Assembly (NCBI RefSeq): GCF_037975245.1
Contig: NC_092569.1
Location: 16,228,001 to 16,292,000, forward strand
Reading direction: 5' to 3'
Source: Apostichopus japonicus
Taxonomy: Eukaryota; Echinodermata; Holothuroidea; Aspidochirotida; Stichopodidae
DNA length: 64,000 nucleotides
The position numbers and the translations under genes are program-made. The stretch's first letter is position 1. Each line of letters begins with the position of its first letter. Shown here piece after piece: positions 24,764 through 37,700 of the stretch. The notes under the pieces were generated by a model. That model made no database searches and was not told the origin of the DNA. It was given only the letters and a program-made list of their open reading frames with translations.

Positions 24764-25643
24764 CAACAAAATCCATGTCCTGACCGATTGCAGCATCCCC
24801 AGCACCATTTCTTTCATAATTTCGTACTTTTTCGTGTACACAAACGAACGTCTATACACTGTGAGTATGCCTGTCGCCTGCTATAATTTTCAAGTGGACC
24901 TATTTTACCACCCTGTGTGGGCGTTGTCCCTCTCGACCAATCCAAATCGGTTACATGGTTGGCCAAACTCTCTCTATATACGGCTCTGATAGGATCGATA
25001 TAATAGCGCCCTCTATTAATTCTGGGCGCGGCTGGAGAGCTCCATTGAATTCTCAAATACTTATTGCATTCGATACTTTGCAGCTCTAATTATTTGAGGG
25101 CGCTCATTTCAAACAGTGATATTCTTACCGCGATACTAGGTGCATTTTTTTTTATATTATATTGGTAATTGTATTGTTGCAAAGGTAATTATAAAACGAA
25201 AGACTACTCAATATCCATTTGAGTCTGTACAAATAAACATTAACAACAGCGATGGAAATATGGTTTGAATTTAATATTAAATGTAATACACAAATTTAAA
25301 AATATGAAAGTAAATCAATTGGCAAATGGCGGAAAGTAGTCGCGTTGCGGCGCATATAAAGCATTGAATGGTTAAAACCATTTGGTATGATGAATTACTT
25401 TCAATTAGTTTTGTTTTAAGCTAAATATAAGAACTAAGCTACTTGGGATTATAGAGCTAAACTAAAACGGTATTTAATACTCGTAAATTTGTCTACTGTT
25501 TTGTCTGATGTTATGACTATTAAACAATCTTATAAAAATGAAGGTCGAGTGACAATATGACATTGTTTAATTGGAGGGGTAGGGTAGGATGCAGGTAACC
25601 CTCCTCCTTACTATGGCTATTGTAATCGACAGTGGGAAGCAAG

Positions 25644-25662
25644 CCCCCCCCCCCCCCCCCCC
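25644..25662. repeat. Poly-C tract (19 C), B-C spacer
   Basis: Homopolymer absent from the matching D-E position, where only CCCC is found; length may be unreliable in an assembly. Confidence 0.85.
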
Positions 25663-26559
25663 GTCTCCGCCTTTGCTACACCTACGGATGAACTCAAAAG
25701 CAATTTGCTGGATCGCTCTGGTTTATCCATTGAATTAGCAAACAAGACCTCCAGATAATCAAATGATGGGACTTCTAGTCAACTATCTATTTGTAAACCT
25801 TAAAGTATCTTTTACAAATATTGCATATTCACGAAATCCCTACCCTCCAAATTTAAGAGATGTATTGAATTGCCATCTGGGAACGCAACGCTAAATAATA
25901 AATTAAAAGATTCCCCCAGTGACTTGGATAGTGACTTGCATGGGACAGTGGTGAATCAAGGATTCCACAAAGGAAGGATTGTTGCCCTGGTGTCATTAAA
26001 GCCGTCTCCTATTCAGGGATTTGGTTGTTTTTTAACAATCAAAGAATGAATAATTCAGACACCAGAGAGTGCATTCTGATACATATTTAGACAATAAATT
26101 AAATAAATACAAATAGTGCTAAATGCCAGTTTTTGCTAACAAATATTTCGTGTGATTTTGAAAAAAAGGTGGGTGTACAGCCGTATAGAAGTAACTCAAT
26201 TCTTCTCCAACTGAATGAGGAAAGTACCCCGAATGATACCTTTACATCGACTGACCATCTAAGGTAGAGATGGGGAGGGGGCATGGTCTATGTGAGCGAG
26301 GATTATAAAGTACGCTCCTACCTAGGTTTTAACACGTGATATTTCTGCTCTTCTTGTGACCTGAAACTCCGAAATAGTTGGGTCTGCTTCAAATAATTTC
26401 CCTTTTGTCTTACACACATACTAACTGTTAAACTACTGTTTCAATAGATAACACTATACACTTTTACTGGTAACTATAGCAAGTTGGCTATACATGGCAC
26501 GGAATTTTTCTATTCTCAAATAAAAATGTTTAGCCGCGACGAAGCCGACAGTTTGTTCA

Positions 26560-26910
26560 TTAAATCCTCTGAATCGACACAATTTCCTCAACTATGTTCG
26601 ATTCGGTAATGTACTCTAAAATGCAATAATCCAGAAACAAGCAAAGATAAACAAGATTTAGTATTTAATATTGAATGATATCTTCATTTCGATGTAGTTT
26701 TGTCAAATTTATTAATGCTCTGGCGGATGGTTATCTATCTATTACGATTTATAGTAACACTTTATATGATCAAGGGTTTACTACGACTAACTGTCAAGTA
26801 CTGTGTTAACAGTTATATTGACAAAAACCTTAAAGAGATCATGAATATGTTCACAGGTTTATCAAAGTGACTATACATTTCAATAAATAGGGGAGGGGGG
26901 GGGGGAACAA
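26560..26910. repeat. Single fused unit of the 450-bp duplication, 3' of gene C
   Basis: Begins like unit 1 (GAATCGACACAATTTCCTCA) and ends like unit 2 (GATCATGAATATGTTCACAGG, then a G tract and AACAAGCTGC). This is the product expected from recombination between the two units. Confidence 0.6.
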
Positions 26911-27028
26911 GCTGCTTTCAATTAAAGGTGCTAACATTATTATCTTCGTAATTGACTTTCTGCTGTTTAAAAATTCAACGCAATCATTGGACAAAAGATG
27001 TTATCTCAGGGTGGATAATTCCTTGAAA

Positions 27029-27034
27029 TTTATT
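27029..27034 (-). other. Candidate polyadenylation signal, gene C
   Basis: AATAAA on the minus strand about 150 nt past the stop codon, at the same aligned place as in genes B and E. Confidence 0.45.
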
Positions 27035-27184
27035 CTTCTTCAGTATTCGTCATTTGCAAATATTGTATAGATTAAGATTATAGTTCTGAGTCAAGTGAAA
27101 TTATTCGTTCACTGTGTTCTAAAGTTGTAAGTTTATATTTCCAGAGGACCTCATTGATTGATGATGCTGTCTGCGGCTGATGTA

Positions 27185-30100
27185 TTATACTGGACGTATC
27201 TTCATTTCTGCGTATTTTATGTGATATTTATTTCCTGGAAGATTATTCCAAAATATGCTTTTGTAAGTAGTACTTCCTGCTGAGTGAAGTCCGTTTAGAT
27301 TGACATAATAATTATTAGACTTGTACCACCACGCTGCATGATAATTCTGGGCCAGGTTTAAACTACTATGAAGGTCGTTGTCACTGTTGAATGTCGTAAA
27401 TGACTGGTTCCTGTAGAATGCCATGCTATCATACACTGTGAAAAAGAAAACCCGAAATGGAGATAAAATGCATGATCATATTTACAATATATTTAAGTTA
27501 TTTAAATACGGCATAAATTAAGAGAAGGTTCATAGTAGAATATATATAAGATAATAATGTGAGATATTAACACTGTCATATTAAAGAAACATTCTCTTTA
27601 AATTTGTATTTATTTCTAAATAAATATTGTTTACACCGCTTGAAGGAATTATTAGTCCCTTTAGATAAAAACTGAATTGAAATTGATTTGCTTTATTGTA
27701 TTTTTGTGTTTTTCCCAACATTGTTAGTACACCACGATACATTTTTACTGCAAACTGACCATCTCTTTACGATAACACTGGAACCCTATCTAACGCCAGT
27801 TGATACATACAACAAAATGGCTTAAATTAAACCAGTTTGTTGTCAGTATCCAACTTTCACATCACACCTTGTGGACTCATTTTTACTTCATGATACACAC
27901 TATATCTATTTCAAGTAATATATCATTGCTACGACAATGGTACCGGTATGTTGGAATCGTAAAAAAAAAAAAAAAAAAATCAATAATTATTATGGAGAAC
28001 ATTATTTTTTCATCAATGGTTTTATTTACCAAATTATTGGATTATTGTTTAAGGAGTCTATACAGATTTCTACTCTGTTATTATTCTCTTTTCGTTCTGT
28101 TTCCAGTTGAACGGAGGTGATGTATTTAGGGAGGATAACGAAATATGATGGATCATGGGGAGATAAAAGGGAAGTTGGAATAGGTTTGTTGTTATCAATT
28201 ACAAGTCCTTCTGTCACTGTATGTATATGTATCAACCTGTGTTCATTTTTGGAGCGCATTCATCATGATTCAAACACAATTGCAGCTGACCAGCTTTCTT
28301 CCGATTTGATGACAAACAGTGCACTATTTGAAGCAACATAGAGTCAGTAATTGACTATGACCGTTGGCTGTCTATGCTTGAGCTCCCAATGTTATCGATT
28401 ATCACACATAAGTATACTTTAATAAATTTCATATTCGAACACAATAAATAAACCAAGTGTAATTAAGATTTATGGATATATTAAAAACAGTATGTTCAGT
28501 CTGACAGCGTTGACGTGTTGGATTCTTCCGGAGTTTTTTATAACAACAGAAGTAGAGTATAACGGCCATTGCCCGGGAGGTTTGCAATGTATCGTTGCAG
28601 ATTTATGCAATGTTATAGTAAACATGTAAATGAGATCATAATTATAGATATAGTTTTTGAGCTGATCATTTCTAAAACGTCTGCGTATATGCTACATATT
28701 TTATGAATGATTACAATCAGCTAATGAACTGACAAACTAATTACATGGGTTCATTTGACGACAAATGTTAGAAAGGGAGGTAATGGATCAAGGTAGTTCA
28801 TAATTTCCTTGCTAATATTCAGTCCTTTGTAAGGTATTGATGGTGACAAGCAAAATCCGCGAGGTTTCATATATACGTACCTGTTGTGCTGGAGCTATCG
28901 TATTCTCCAAGGCCAACTAAACGATATTTAGTCCCTTCATCGCTGATCCTAAACAGGTCGTACTTCGCAAAATAGGGATCTCCATTCTCGTTGTTTAAAT
29001 CAATGCGAAGCATGTAATCCTTTTGGTTAGTTAAGAGTGATATTTTATCGTTGCCAAGCCAAAATTCCCTTTTCAGGAAACCAAAGCCATCTCGGTAATC
29101 ATCCCAGTCTCTGTAAAATTCTACGGAACCGTCGACCCGGCGTTGGAAGACCTGGTTTAGTTTCAAAACAAAAAAATGTCATATTTGGTTTCAAAATAAT
29201 GAACAATTTGTACGATGTTTGTTTGATGTGTATGACGTATCAGTGTGGGTAGTGTTTCATGGTTCGTCTTACGTTGAACAGATACGGTAGCCTGTGCACC
29301 ATTATTCTTTTACTAACAGAATACATTGGTATCATATCATTTTTTGCCCATATTGCAGTAATATGGCTGTAGAAACATTTGAAGGTAGCGAAAAACTGTC
29401 TCGCTTTAAGAGAAAAAAATCATACTTAGGATTATCAAGGGTTACTCGTGAAGTTAAGCGTTATTAGAAATACATATCTAAGACGGTAAATTTGAAACTA
29501 AGTAACGTTTTCCTGAAAATTATATCAAACTAAAAGATACGAATAAGGAATGCATGCCAACGAATCAGCCCCTGTAACACACATACTCTGTATCAAGGAA
29601 TCGCTTTTGACTGAATCAATAAAGTATAAAATATCAAAATACTGCAGCAGGCACGCTAAGTAGAAATGAATTAAGGCTAATATTATGTTATGTTCTTACC
29701 GTCCAGCCTCCTCCGTCAATTGAGTTATTACAGTAAACTTGAAAAGGTTCATTGGCTCCATCTGGCTTAATCAGATAAATTCCAGATTCAGAGGGACTCC
29801 CTTCACATTGGTCGTAAACTTCTTTACAATCTCGAGGATATTCTGGCTCTTGGTAGAAAAAGTAGGAGGAGTCTGAAGGAATGATTAAGAAAAACTTGTA
29901 AGAAATGGATGCGATCAATTTAAAGTGAACTACCGAACTCGCTGTTCAGTTTACTAAACTCTCGATTAAGGTGAAAATTACGGTTTGCAAAAAAATACCA
30001 AAAAATTTATCAAAATATTAAACAAAAATCTTCCATACATTTTCCTGCTTGAAAGAACACCATGGAAGTAAAAATTGTAAAATCGTAAAAAGTAACAACA

Positions 30101-33100
30101 AATATACAAAATAATCTTAAATGAAGTAACAGAATAATAAAAACTGCTGATAATTCTTGTAACTATGTCTATTAATTCAAAACGACAAATGTTGGCCTCC
30201 TTTCCACCGCCGCGACAAACATTAAAAGGCTTCCATTATTTTTCTTAACTTTTCAGCCAGTGTTAAAAGCGTGTTGCTTTTCTATATTTAGATATGTTAG
30301 CTTTTTTTCACCAATTTACAAACACCAGAGTAGGACTTTCTGCGCAGAATTAATTATGACTTAATGTAGTAGGTTTTGGTTCATATATAATTACTACATA
30401 AAGAAACGTAAGTATAAACGATTAATAACCAAAAATATGTGAAGACCACAAAAGCAGAAATCACCATTATTGTCAATCGAGATCATTAATATGACTGATT
30501 TAATACGTTTCTGTAATAATTTTTATGATGATATTATTTTTAAAACGGTTCTGAACATTAAGTGAGATGAATACTATATATGTATTTATTCACCGATTGG
30601 TATCTCTATAATAATAGTTTTCTAAAGGCATGAAACCCAAATTAAAAATGAAAATTAAGTTAAATTCATACCGAAATTTTAAATGAAGTATAATAATTTA
30701 AAAAATCCCGATCAATTCTAGTAGCTATGTACGATTTAAGATTAATCGACAAATGTTAGCCTTGTTTAGACCATCGCTAGAAACGTTAAAAGGCTCTTAG
30801 TTTTTTTTTAACTATAAGTTTCCAGTCATCTATAAAAGCGGGTTATTTTTCGTTTTACAGTATTTTTTGTAACCAAATTAAATAATCCACAGTACGTCTT
30901 TATATGAAGAAAGCATTTGATAAATATTAACCAGTCGATGATGATATAAGGTAGTAGGTATTGTGCACTTTTATTTACCACATCACGAAACAGAGGTATT
31001 ACATCATATTAAACAAATGGATGTAAAAAAAAAACAGAAACCACAATAATTGTCTATCAAAATCAATGATATAAATGACTAATAAAGTTAGATGACTCAT
31101 ATATATATATATATATCGATGGGTACCTCTAAATTGAAGAAAAAGAAAGAAAACTTACATTTACACTTGAAATGTCCTTCTTTAGAACATGTATATTTTT
31201 GTTGTTGTAAAAGATTTATGTAAAAGTTCCTTGAAAAGAAGATTGAATAAGAATGATAAATTTCTCTTACCTACAGTGCTTCTTTTGTTCCTCCCAGAAT
31301 TTTCCCGTTCAACATTCTACAATGGAGATATGAAAATTGAAATATAAATTCAACGAAGTCACTAAAAGGACATTCCGATAGGCGTGAAGGACTCGTTTGT
31401 ATAGGGTACTTACCGCCGAAATCAATTCAGTTCCAAAGCATTTTTAAGTCGCTGCTAATCTTTGGTTTAATTTAATTAGTCTCATTCATAAACAAAATGT
31501 TTACTATTACTTTGTAGTAATACCGTAATGACGTACTTTTGACCAGACATATCAGACGTTTATCTTAAACACTATATCCCATTAAGGCGATGAGTGGTTC
31601 TTGTCATTTGTTTAAACTGTTATTAACAGATTTTGATACTCCATCGCTATGTCGTCGATGTCATGCCAATGAAAACATGCTCTAGGAACGCGGAAGTGAA
31701 AAATGTATTCTTTCTTTTTATGTACAAAAATGAGTCCCTCGGTAGAATAAATAAATTTTAGTAGTGCGTGTCCCGATTAGATATTTACAATTTTGTTAAA
31801 TTTTGTTGTTTGGTCTATTTACAGAGTTCAACAAGCCGAAGCAACTTTATTGTCTCCTTGGTATGTTGATCTGTGTTGATGGTAAGTTTAATTAATGAAA
31901 TATATGACTAAAGTAATATAAAGTTATGGTTTAATATTATGTACTGGTACTTGGTAGATTCACATCGAATATAATCAATTCACTATTTACAACAAGTGTT
32001 TGTGATTTATGAGTAGAATTTATGATTTTAAGGCATCATTCCACAAGATCTAATATGAATATAAAGACCTTTTACGGTTTGAGCTCTGAGTCTCTGTAAA
32101 GTACCCCATGTCTTATAATTCACCTTCCATCAGATGAAATGTCAAATATGAATGTTTAAACTATATTTGTGCTATAATATTGAAAGACTAGATTCGGCAG
32201 CAAAGTGTCAAGAGCGTTAACATTTGTTAAAATTAATAATGTATTGCTTTCCTAAGTAATTCACAGTAAGTTGTAGACTGACATTTAAGTATCAGGTTTA
32301 TCCACTTTGATTTTCTTTCATCGATTCCTTAGTCAGGTTACTTGTTATTTTGAAAGATATAATTGAAAACACATTTGTCAAATGTATATTTTTCTTGACT
32401 CTTAGAAGGAGAATGCCCACCAAGAATATCAGCAATTAAAGGTTAAGAACTGATTACTGGTTAAAGCAACATTTAACATGACATGTACGTTATATTCGCT
32501 ACCAAATTTCGTCCAACCGAATATCTAATACATATCCAATGAATTGGGAAATAAATATTTATTTGAGAGAGATATTAATAGGCCATTATTATTAAACACG
32601 ATACAGCGGTGACATGAAACATAGACTGATATATGATATATTACTCAGTCTCCTGAAAATAAAATGTTTGATATTCATTCGTGATACGGGGACTTTGGCC
32701 AGACATACCCGAAGTTCATGTTTTAAACTTGATGAAATTAAGTCGAGATGTTTTCTTATCAACTATTAAACTGCTATGAAAAGAAAGCCTATCAAGATTA
32801 CCTTGATGAGATGTCAAGGAAGGAACGAGCTCAAAACACAGGGGAGAACAAACTACAATGTCGATTGATATAAACAATGAGTCTCGAGATAGAATAAATA
32901 CATTTCTATAATAGTGGGTATCCTGAGTAGATATTCACTATTGTAAAAATCGTTGCTTTGTTTATTTACACAATAAAAACAAGTCAATACAACTTTAATC
33001 GTTTTGCCTACTTTTGATCTGCTTAAGTCTTAATTGTTACTAACGGAATATAAATTTGACGTTTGAAATTATTGGTTTATATATTCTTGCGATATAGATG

Positions 33101-34015
33101 ATAAATCGTTGGAATCTTTCCCGCAACTTCAGTTTTTATGATTAATGAGTATTTTGTTATTTAAGACATCATTTAACCATTTAATATTACTTACCTAATC
33201 CGTTCATAAGAAAGTGTTACTTTATCGATTGTTTCAAGGCATTAAGTTATTGGTATTGCACTGAACCATGTATCTAGCAAGTCACCTTCTTTCATGAATT
33301 TTTGAAAATATATATTTAAATTGCCAAAAATGGATAATGGAACTATGTTTGTACTATAGGATTGATGTACTAGCTTGGAAGTAAGTTAAAGATGGATTAA
33401 AGAAAAATTTCAATTAATCTTTGTTAAGGAATCTACAGTTATATCCTTACATATGATAATTATTTTCATGTTTATTGTTATAGTTTATTTGCTATGTTGG
33501 ACGATATAATTAAATACCCGTTTGAAACGTGATCGTTTCCACGATATATCGGCAAGTCATTGTCAATTTTAAATTGCTAATTGTATTCGTTAACAAAAGG
33601 AATTCTTATCGTTGTTTTAAGAAAATAACTAATAATTGAACCACTTTTCAAACCTATCTCTATTTATGATATGGTGTAATCAAATTTCTTATGTTTTTTT
33701 TCGGGTGCATTAGGTAGTTCACAATGAGCACTCTACTTTCTTTCTTTTTTTGAAATAAGTACAAAATATCAATATTTTACAAACAGACAAATACATCAAT
33801 TGAACACCGACAATAAATTCAAACACCATGGTAAAGAGAAAATGAAAAATCATATTGAGTTTAACAATTATTGAGTTAGAAAATAATTTATCACAATTAA
33901 ATATTCAACTTCAACTTGAATTTGTTAAAAGATAAAGGAAACTTACAGTTTCTGCCTGAAAAGCTGGAAGTTGAGAGAAGAGTCCCAAAACACAAAATGT
34001 TAGGATGAACTGCAT
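27185..34015 (-). CDS. FREP gene C, secreted fibrinogen-like domain protein (269 aa)
   Basis: Complete gene. Exons: 33947-34015, 31271-31316, 29700-29872, 28881-29151, 27185-27435; total 810 nt, 269 aa plus TAA. Introns 1-4 are 2630, 1398, 548 and 1445 nt, all GT-AG. Residues 1 to about 21 are a signal peptide; residues 32-35 are RNKR, a furin-type site; the fibrinogen-like domain runs from about residue 50 to the end. Typical motifs are DCKEVYD, GGGWT/VFQRR across the exon 3-4 junction, [20 protein letters not shown] (calcium loop, first Asp replaced by Asn), AAWWY, NLNGL and KYAEMKIRP. Mature-protein cysteines are only C54, C61 and C86; the second domain disulfide is absent. N-glycosylation sequons are at 87 (NNS) and 196 (NQS). 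Fibrinogen-like proteins of this kind are usually extracellular lectins or recognition factors; the ligand cannot be told from sequence. Its intron 1 is the shortest of the array. Confidence 0.92.
27961..27979. repeat. Poly-A tract, gene C intron 4
   Basis: Nineteen A following GTATGTTGGAATCGT; gene B has only short A runs at the same place. On the transcribed strand this is a T run. Confidence 0.8.
30182..31132. repeat. Intron 2 internal tandem duplication, gene C copy
   Basis: Units start at CGACAAATGTTGG (30183) and CGACAAATGTTAG (30747), period about 564 bp. Paired landmarks include TTTCAGCCAGTG/TTTCCAGTCAT, the AAAAGCG box and the GATGGGTACCTC end. Confidence 0.66.
31730..33010. repeat. 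Intron 1 internal duplication, gene C copy
   Basis: Anchors GGTAGAATAAAT at about 31741 and AGATAGAATAAAT at about 32887, spaced about 1.15 kb. Confidence 0.6.
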
Positions 34016-34718
34016 CTTGACGATTTTCTCTGGTCTTAACGATCACAAATCTCAAGAAGGAATGAAGTAAACTTTCTGGCAGCGAACCAGTTCAACCACT
34101 TTATGAGCATACCCTGCGTTCTATGACGTGGTTGTTGACACGTGTCACCGAAGAGCTGATTAACCATTTACATTTATACAAATTGTTATAACCTGGATGA
34201 TCACGTAAATAAAAACATAATCTAACAGTTTTTCTATTGTCCCTTAAAGAGTAACATTTATGATAATTACTATTAGTCCATTTTTATAGCATTAATTGTA
34301 TAGACGTAATGCGATATCAATTTAATGGTCATGTTAGTTATATTACATTCATATACAATCTTAAACCAATTCAGAATATCTCTTTCGATAACACAAATTA
34401 TATCGCATATATATTACACTCAGCTTATTAACCTTTCACCTATAAGTATCTTCGTAAGTTTGAATCCTAACGTACTACTTTCAATTAACCGAGTTTCGTC
34501 TCCTGCAGCTTACCATCAATAGTTTAATGATGTTAAGGAAACTCCTGTAGAGCCCATGAGCAGTGGGAAATTGAACTATATATCTACAACCAAGCCTTAG
34601 GATACCATTTAACAGTATCAAACCTCCATATCTATTAAAAAAAAAATCCAACTAACGTTCTCTACAAGTTGCCATGTTTTTGTGATATTACCCAGGATGC
34701 AACGTTTGCATGACGTCA
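34016..34718 (-). promoter_or_regulatory. Gene C promoter and 5'UTR
   Basis: TATA box TGTATAAATG at 34171-34180, palindrome GACACGTGTC at 34137-34146, CRE TGACGTCA at 34711-34718 preceded by TTTGCA. Confidence 0.7.
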
Positions 34719-37700
34719 CACATGCACCTCGGCAGAGTTAGACTTGCCGCTATGCAGATTCTCTCGTAGTACCGCTGCACACAAAACAACGCTGGCGTAC
34801 GGTATATGCTGAAACTGCTAAACTATCGATAATTTTCAAATTATTACAACGGTTGAACTGGACTTTATTATCCAGAAATTTAAAGAAAAATAACTTAAGT
34901 TACCTTGTAGCCATCTTGCGTTCGATTTTGAGTAATGTATACAGACGAGATGTAGCCTAGGCCTAAATAGTGTATCGTCCAATATCCACAATCGAAGTTC
35001 AGGTAACGAGTATAGTTACTATATAACTTAGTCATAGTAACACTACTCGACATACTGTGACTGTGAGCATCACTTCGTCGATGAAAAGTATCGTTCATTC
35101 GAGCAATTCAACATGACTGAGGCTCACATTATCCCAGATGACTATTGCGTAGAACTGACTCCATCACCCTGACATAAGGTGCCACAAAGTATTAGTAATT
35201 TCAGAAGAAAGTGATCGAGCCATAGTTTAAAATTCGGAAGCAAACAATGACAATCACTGTGCGTCTGTGTTGACAGTCATCTTGCAAAATACCAATTTAT
35301 TTATAAACGACATTAAGCGTACGTATGTATCTATCCTTCAAAATTGGTTAAATATTCTACATTTACTTGAAGTATGAAGATGTTTAGTTATTACACCACT
35401 GGCAAGTTACTACCAATTTCAGCTTTCAATGTATCGATAACCGTCATAGTTACTGGCAAGTTTTATTAAAATGCTTAGAATCTTTTTTTCTTTCATCAGT
35501 AATCTCATTTACCCCTTGATTATCCTAGGAGTTTGCCAAGTCTATCTACATTTCAAATCAGTAAAGAAGCTCTCCTTTAAGCTTGTAAGATATTTTTTTC
35601 ATCTATAAGAAACTCATCCGTACCAAGTTTCTTTTCGCCAGCCTGATGGGAAAAAATGAAATTTATATGCTCCCTTGTTCACTCTTTCCCACGTCTACTA
35701 GCTCCCTTGTCCATAATTGTCTTTTTGGATTATTGTATATACATGTTATATATGTATACTACGTATGTTAAGTGGTATGAAAAAAGCGGGCGCACTTTCT
35801 AATTCAAAATATAGGAAACCAAATTATTCAAGAACGACACATTTATCGTCGGTGTGTTAAACTTTGTTTTATTACTTTTATCACGGACATGCTGAGTAAC
35901 CATCTTAATATGAACTATAACATTATACCGTTAATAGAATCACCCACTTCGAACATTGTCTTTTGCTTATTGTTTGGTATGAGAAAGAGCCCTTTCAATC
36001 AACTAGGTTTATAAATTAAAATGTCTCTACATGCAGACCATTATTTCAGTTGCTTAGATGCAACCCAAAACACAATAGAAAAACTAACCGTTACAATTTT
36101 AAGGGATCCCATATATAACTAGTTTACAGTGTATCTTGTTTTTGTTTTGTTTTTGTGTGTCCGACAAGTCATGTTGTATATCATTTACGGATACGTTGCT
36201 TTTTATATGAGGTTTTAAAGAATTTATGTTGGTTTAGTAATTATAACTATATAAAAAGATGCTGTAATAGTTACAATTTACCATTAAAAGGCGCATTCCA
36301 AACAATCTACTATTTTAAGGCGAATATTTTGAAATCCGGACTAACTATGGAATCATCGTGAGCACTCTTTTCTCCTGGTGTATAAGGTATTGCGAATTAG
36401 ATTCTGCCTAAAGCGATCCTTTTACGATAATAATGAGATTTACACGAAGTATTTTTTTGCCTCGATTCTGATTGTTTTATCGGTTAAAACTGGTAAAGGT
36501 GAGTACCCGTTACTTAGTTAAAACTGATGTGTGTTATTATTTCTTAACAACTGTTACATTTATGACTAGTTGCTACTGCAGTACACTTACAAACAGAAAA
36601 TACTAAACACTCTCATCCTATGCATGATGATTAACTGGATAACCAGACTACTTTAAAGGTTTCGCCAATAATTTCGTCTACATTTATTGGAAGACACTAA
36701 ACTGCAAAACGCTTAAAATCTCCATGTTGAACCATCTTTACAACGTCAGTTTGTAAGTTTTGCACAGTAGCATCTGCTGATAAGTCTAACATGTGTTACG
36801 GTGTTATAATATACTACACTAGATCTTCTGACTGTTTTGACCAAATGAAAGTTATAAGTTAATATTAGAGATTCCACTCTTATAAGTTGGTAATTTAGCC
36901 GCCAATCCATTTTTTAAAGTGTACATTAATCACATGAAATGATCTACCGTAATGTCTACTGTAAAATTCGTCCACTGTGGGAAAACCTCTGCATAAGCTA
37001 CAGTGTAGCACCACATGTGAAAGTTCCATTACCTTTATCTTCTCCACTTCTATCGTAACTATGTAAATGCAGACTTTTACAAATCTTTACGACCTTTTTT
37101 TATTGGTTATTAGTAACTTTATCCCCATGGTTGTACCGAGATGTGCAAATATCTTATAGATCAAGATCGAATTTTGAGTTCAAATCATTGTATAAGGTAT
37201 GGGAATCAATTCCATGCATTTTAAGCTCTTCAGAGTCAAATAGGTTACTTAGAGTGTTCGTTATTGCATAATAATCTCCCGCGAGATAGATCAAGGCACC
37301 ACTGTACATATATATGAATGGAACGCAATCGTTGGCGATGACATCAAACATATCCGGATCATCCGGGTATTTAGAATTCTCGTGTGGTATGTAGGTACCA
37401 CCCATACTCACTTGGTAACCAACGACGCTATAGTCAATCGCTGTCAACAATGTTGTATCTAAACGAGATATCTGAGAGTACCTGGTAATTGCCGGACAAA
37501 GAGGATTCAATTAACAATGCAATCCCGAAAATTCAGCCGTATTGGAATTTGTTCGCGGGCTTCGTAGCAGGAACAATCGAAAAACCCGGAAAGTTAGTAG
37601 GATCAATCTCCTCAGTGTTAGTTTACAAACATTAAAACAAAACATTTCAAATTTCTTGATATACTCTGGTAGAATATTACGGTCGATTTTGCTTCTCACT

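Larger units (their letters stand above)
21084..24996 (-). mobile_element. P-superfamily DNA transposon (3.9 kb) with target-site duplication
   Basis: Element 21092-24988. Perfect 31-bp terminal inverted repeats starting CAGAGCCGTATATAG lie at 21092-21122 and 24958-24988, flanked by an 8-bp duplication ATAGGATC (21084-21091 and 24989-24996). The D-E spacer (about 51200) has the empty site with one ATAGGATC. P elements are known for 31-bp terminal repeats and 8-bp duplications; hAT elements also make 8-bp duplications, but the internal transposase remnant is P/THAP9-like. The internal frames are broken, so it is probably inactive as an autonomous element. A MITE is nested at 23222-23579. Confidence 0.85.
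18689..27184. other. B-C intergenic spacer (class I with transposon insertion)
   Basis: Aligns with the A-B and D-E spacers except for the P-type transposon at 21092-24988. It keeps the conserved block (about 18900-19500), minisatellite (19561-19595), G-quadruplex motif (20533-20557) and a single fused copy of the duplicated unit near 26.5-26.9 kb. No host gene is seen. Confidence 0.6.

Noticed and set aside
28026-28341. Open frames on both strands in gene C intron 4
   Set aside because: They overlap each other inside an intron and their counterparts in genes B and E are broken.
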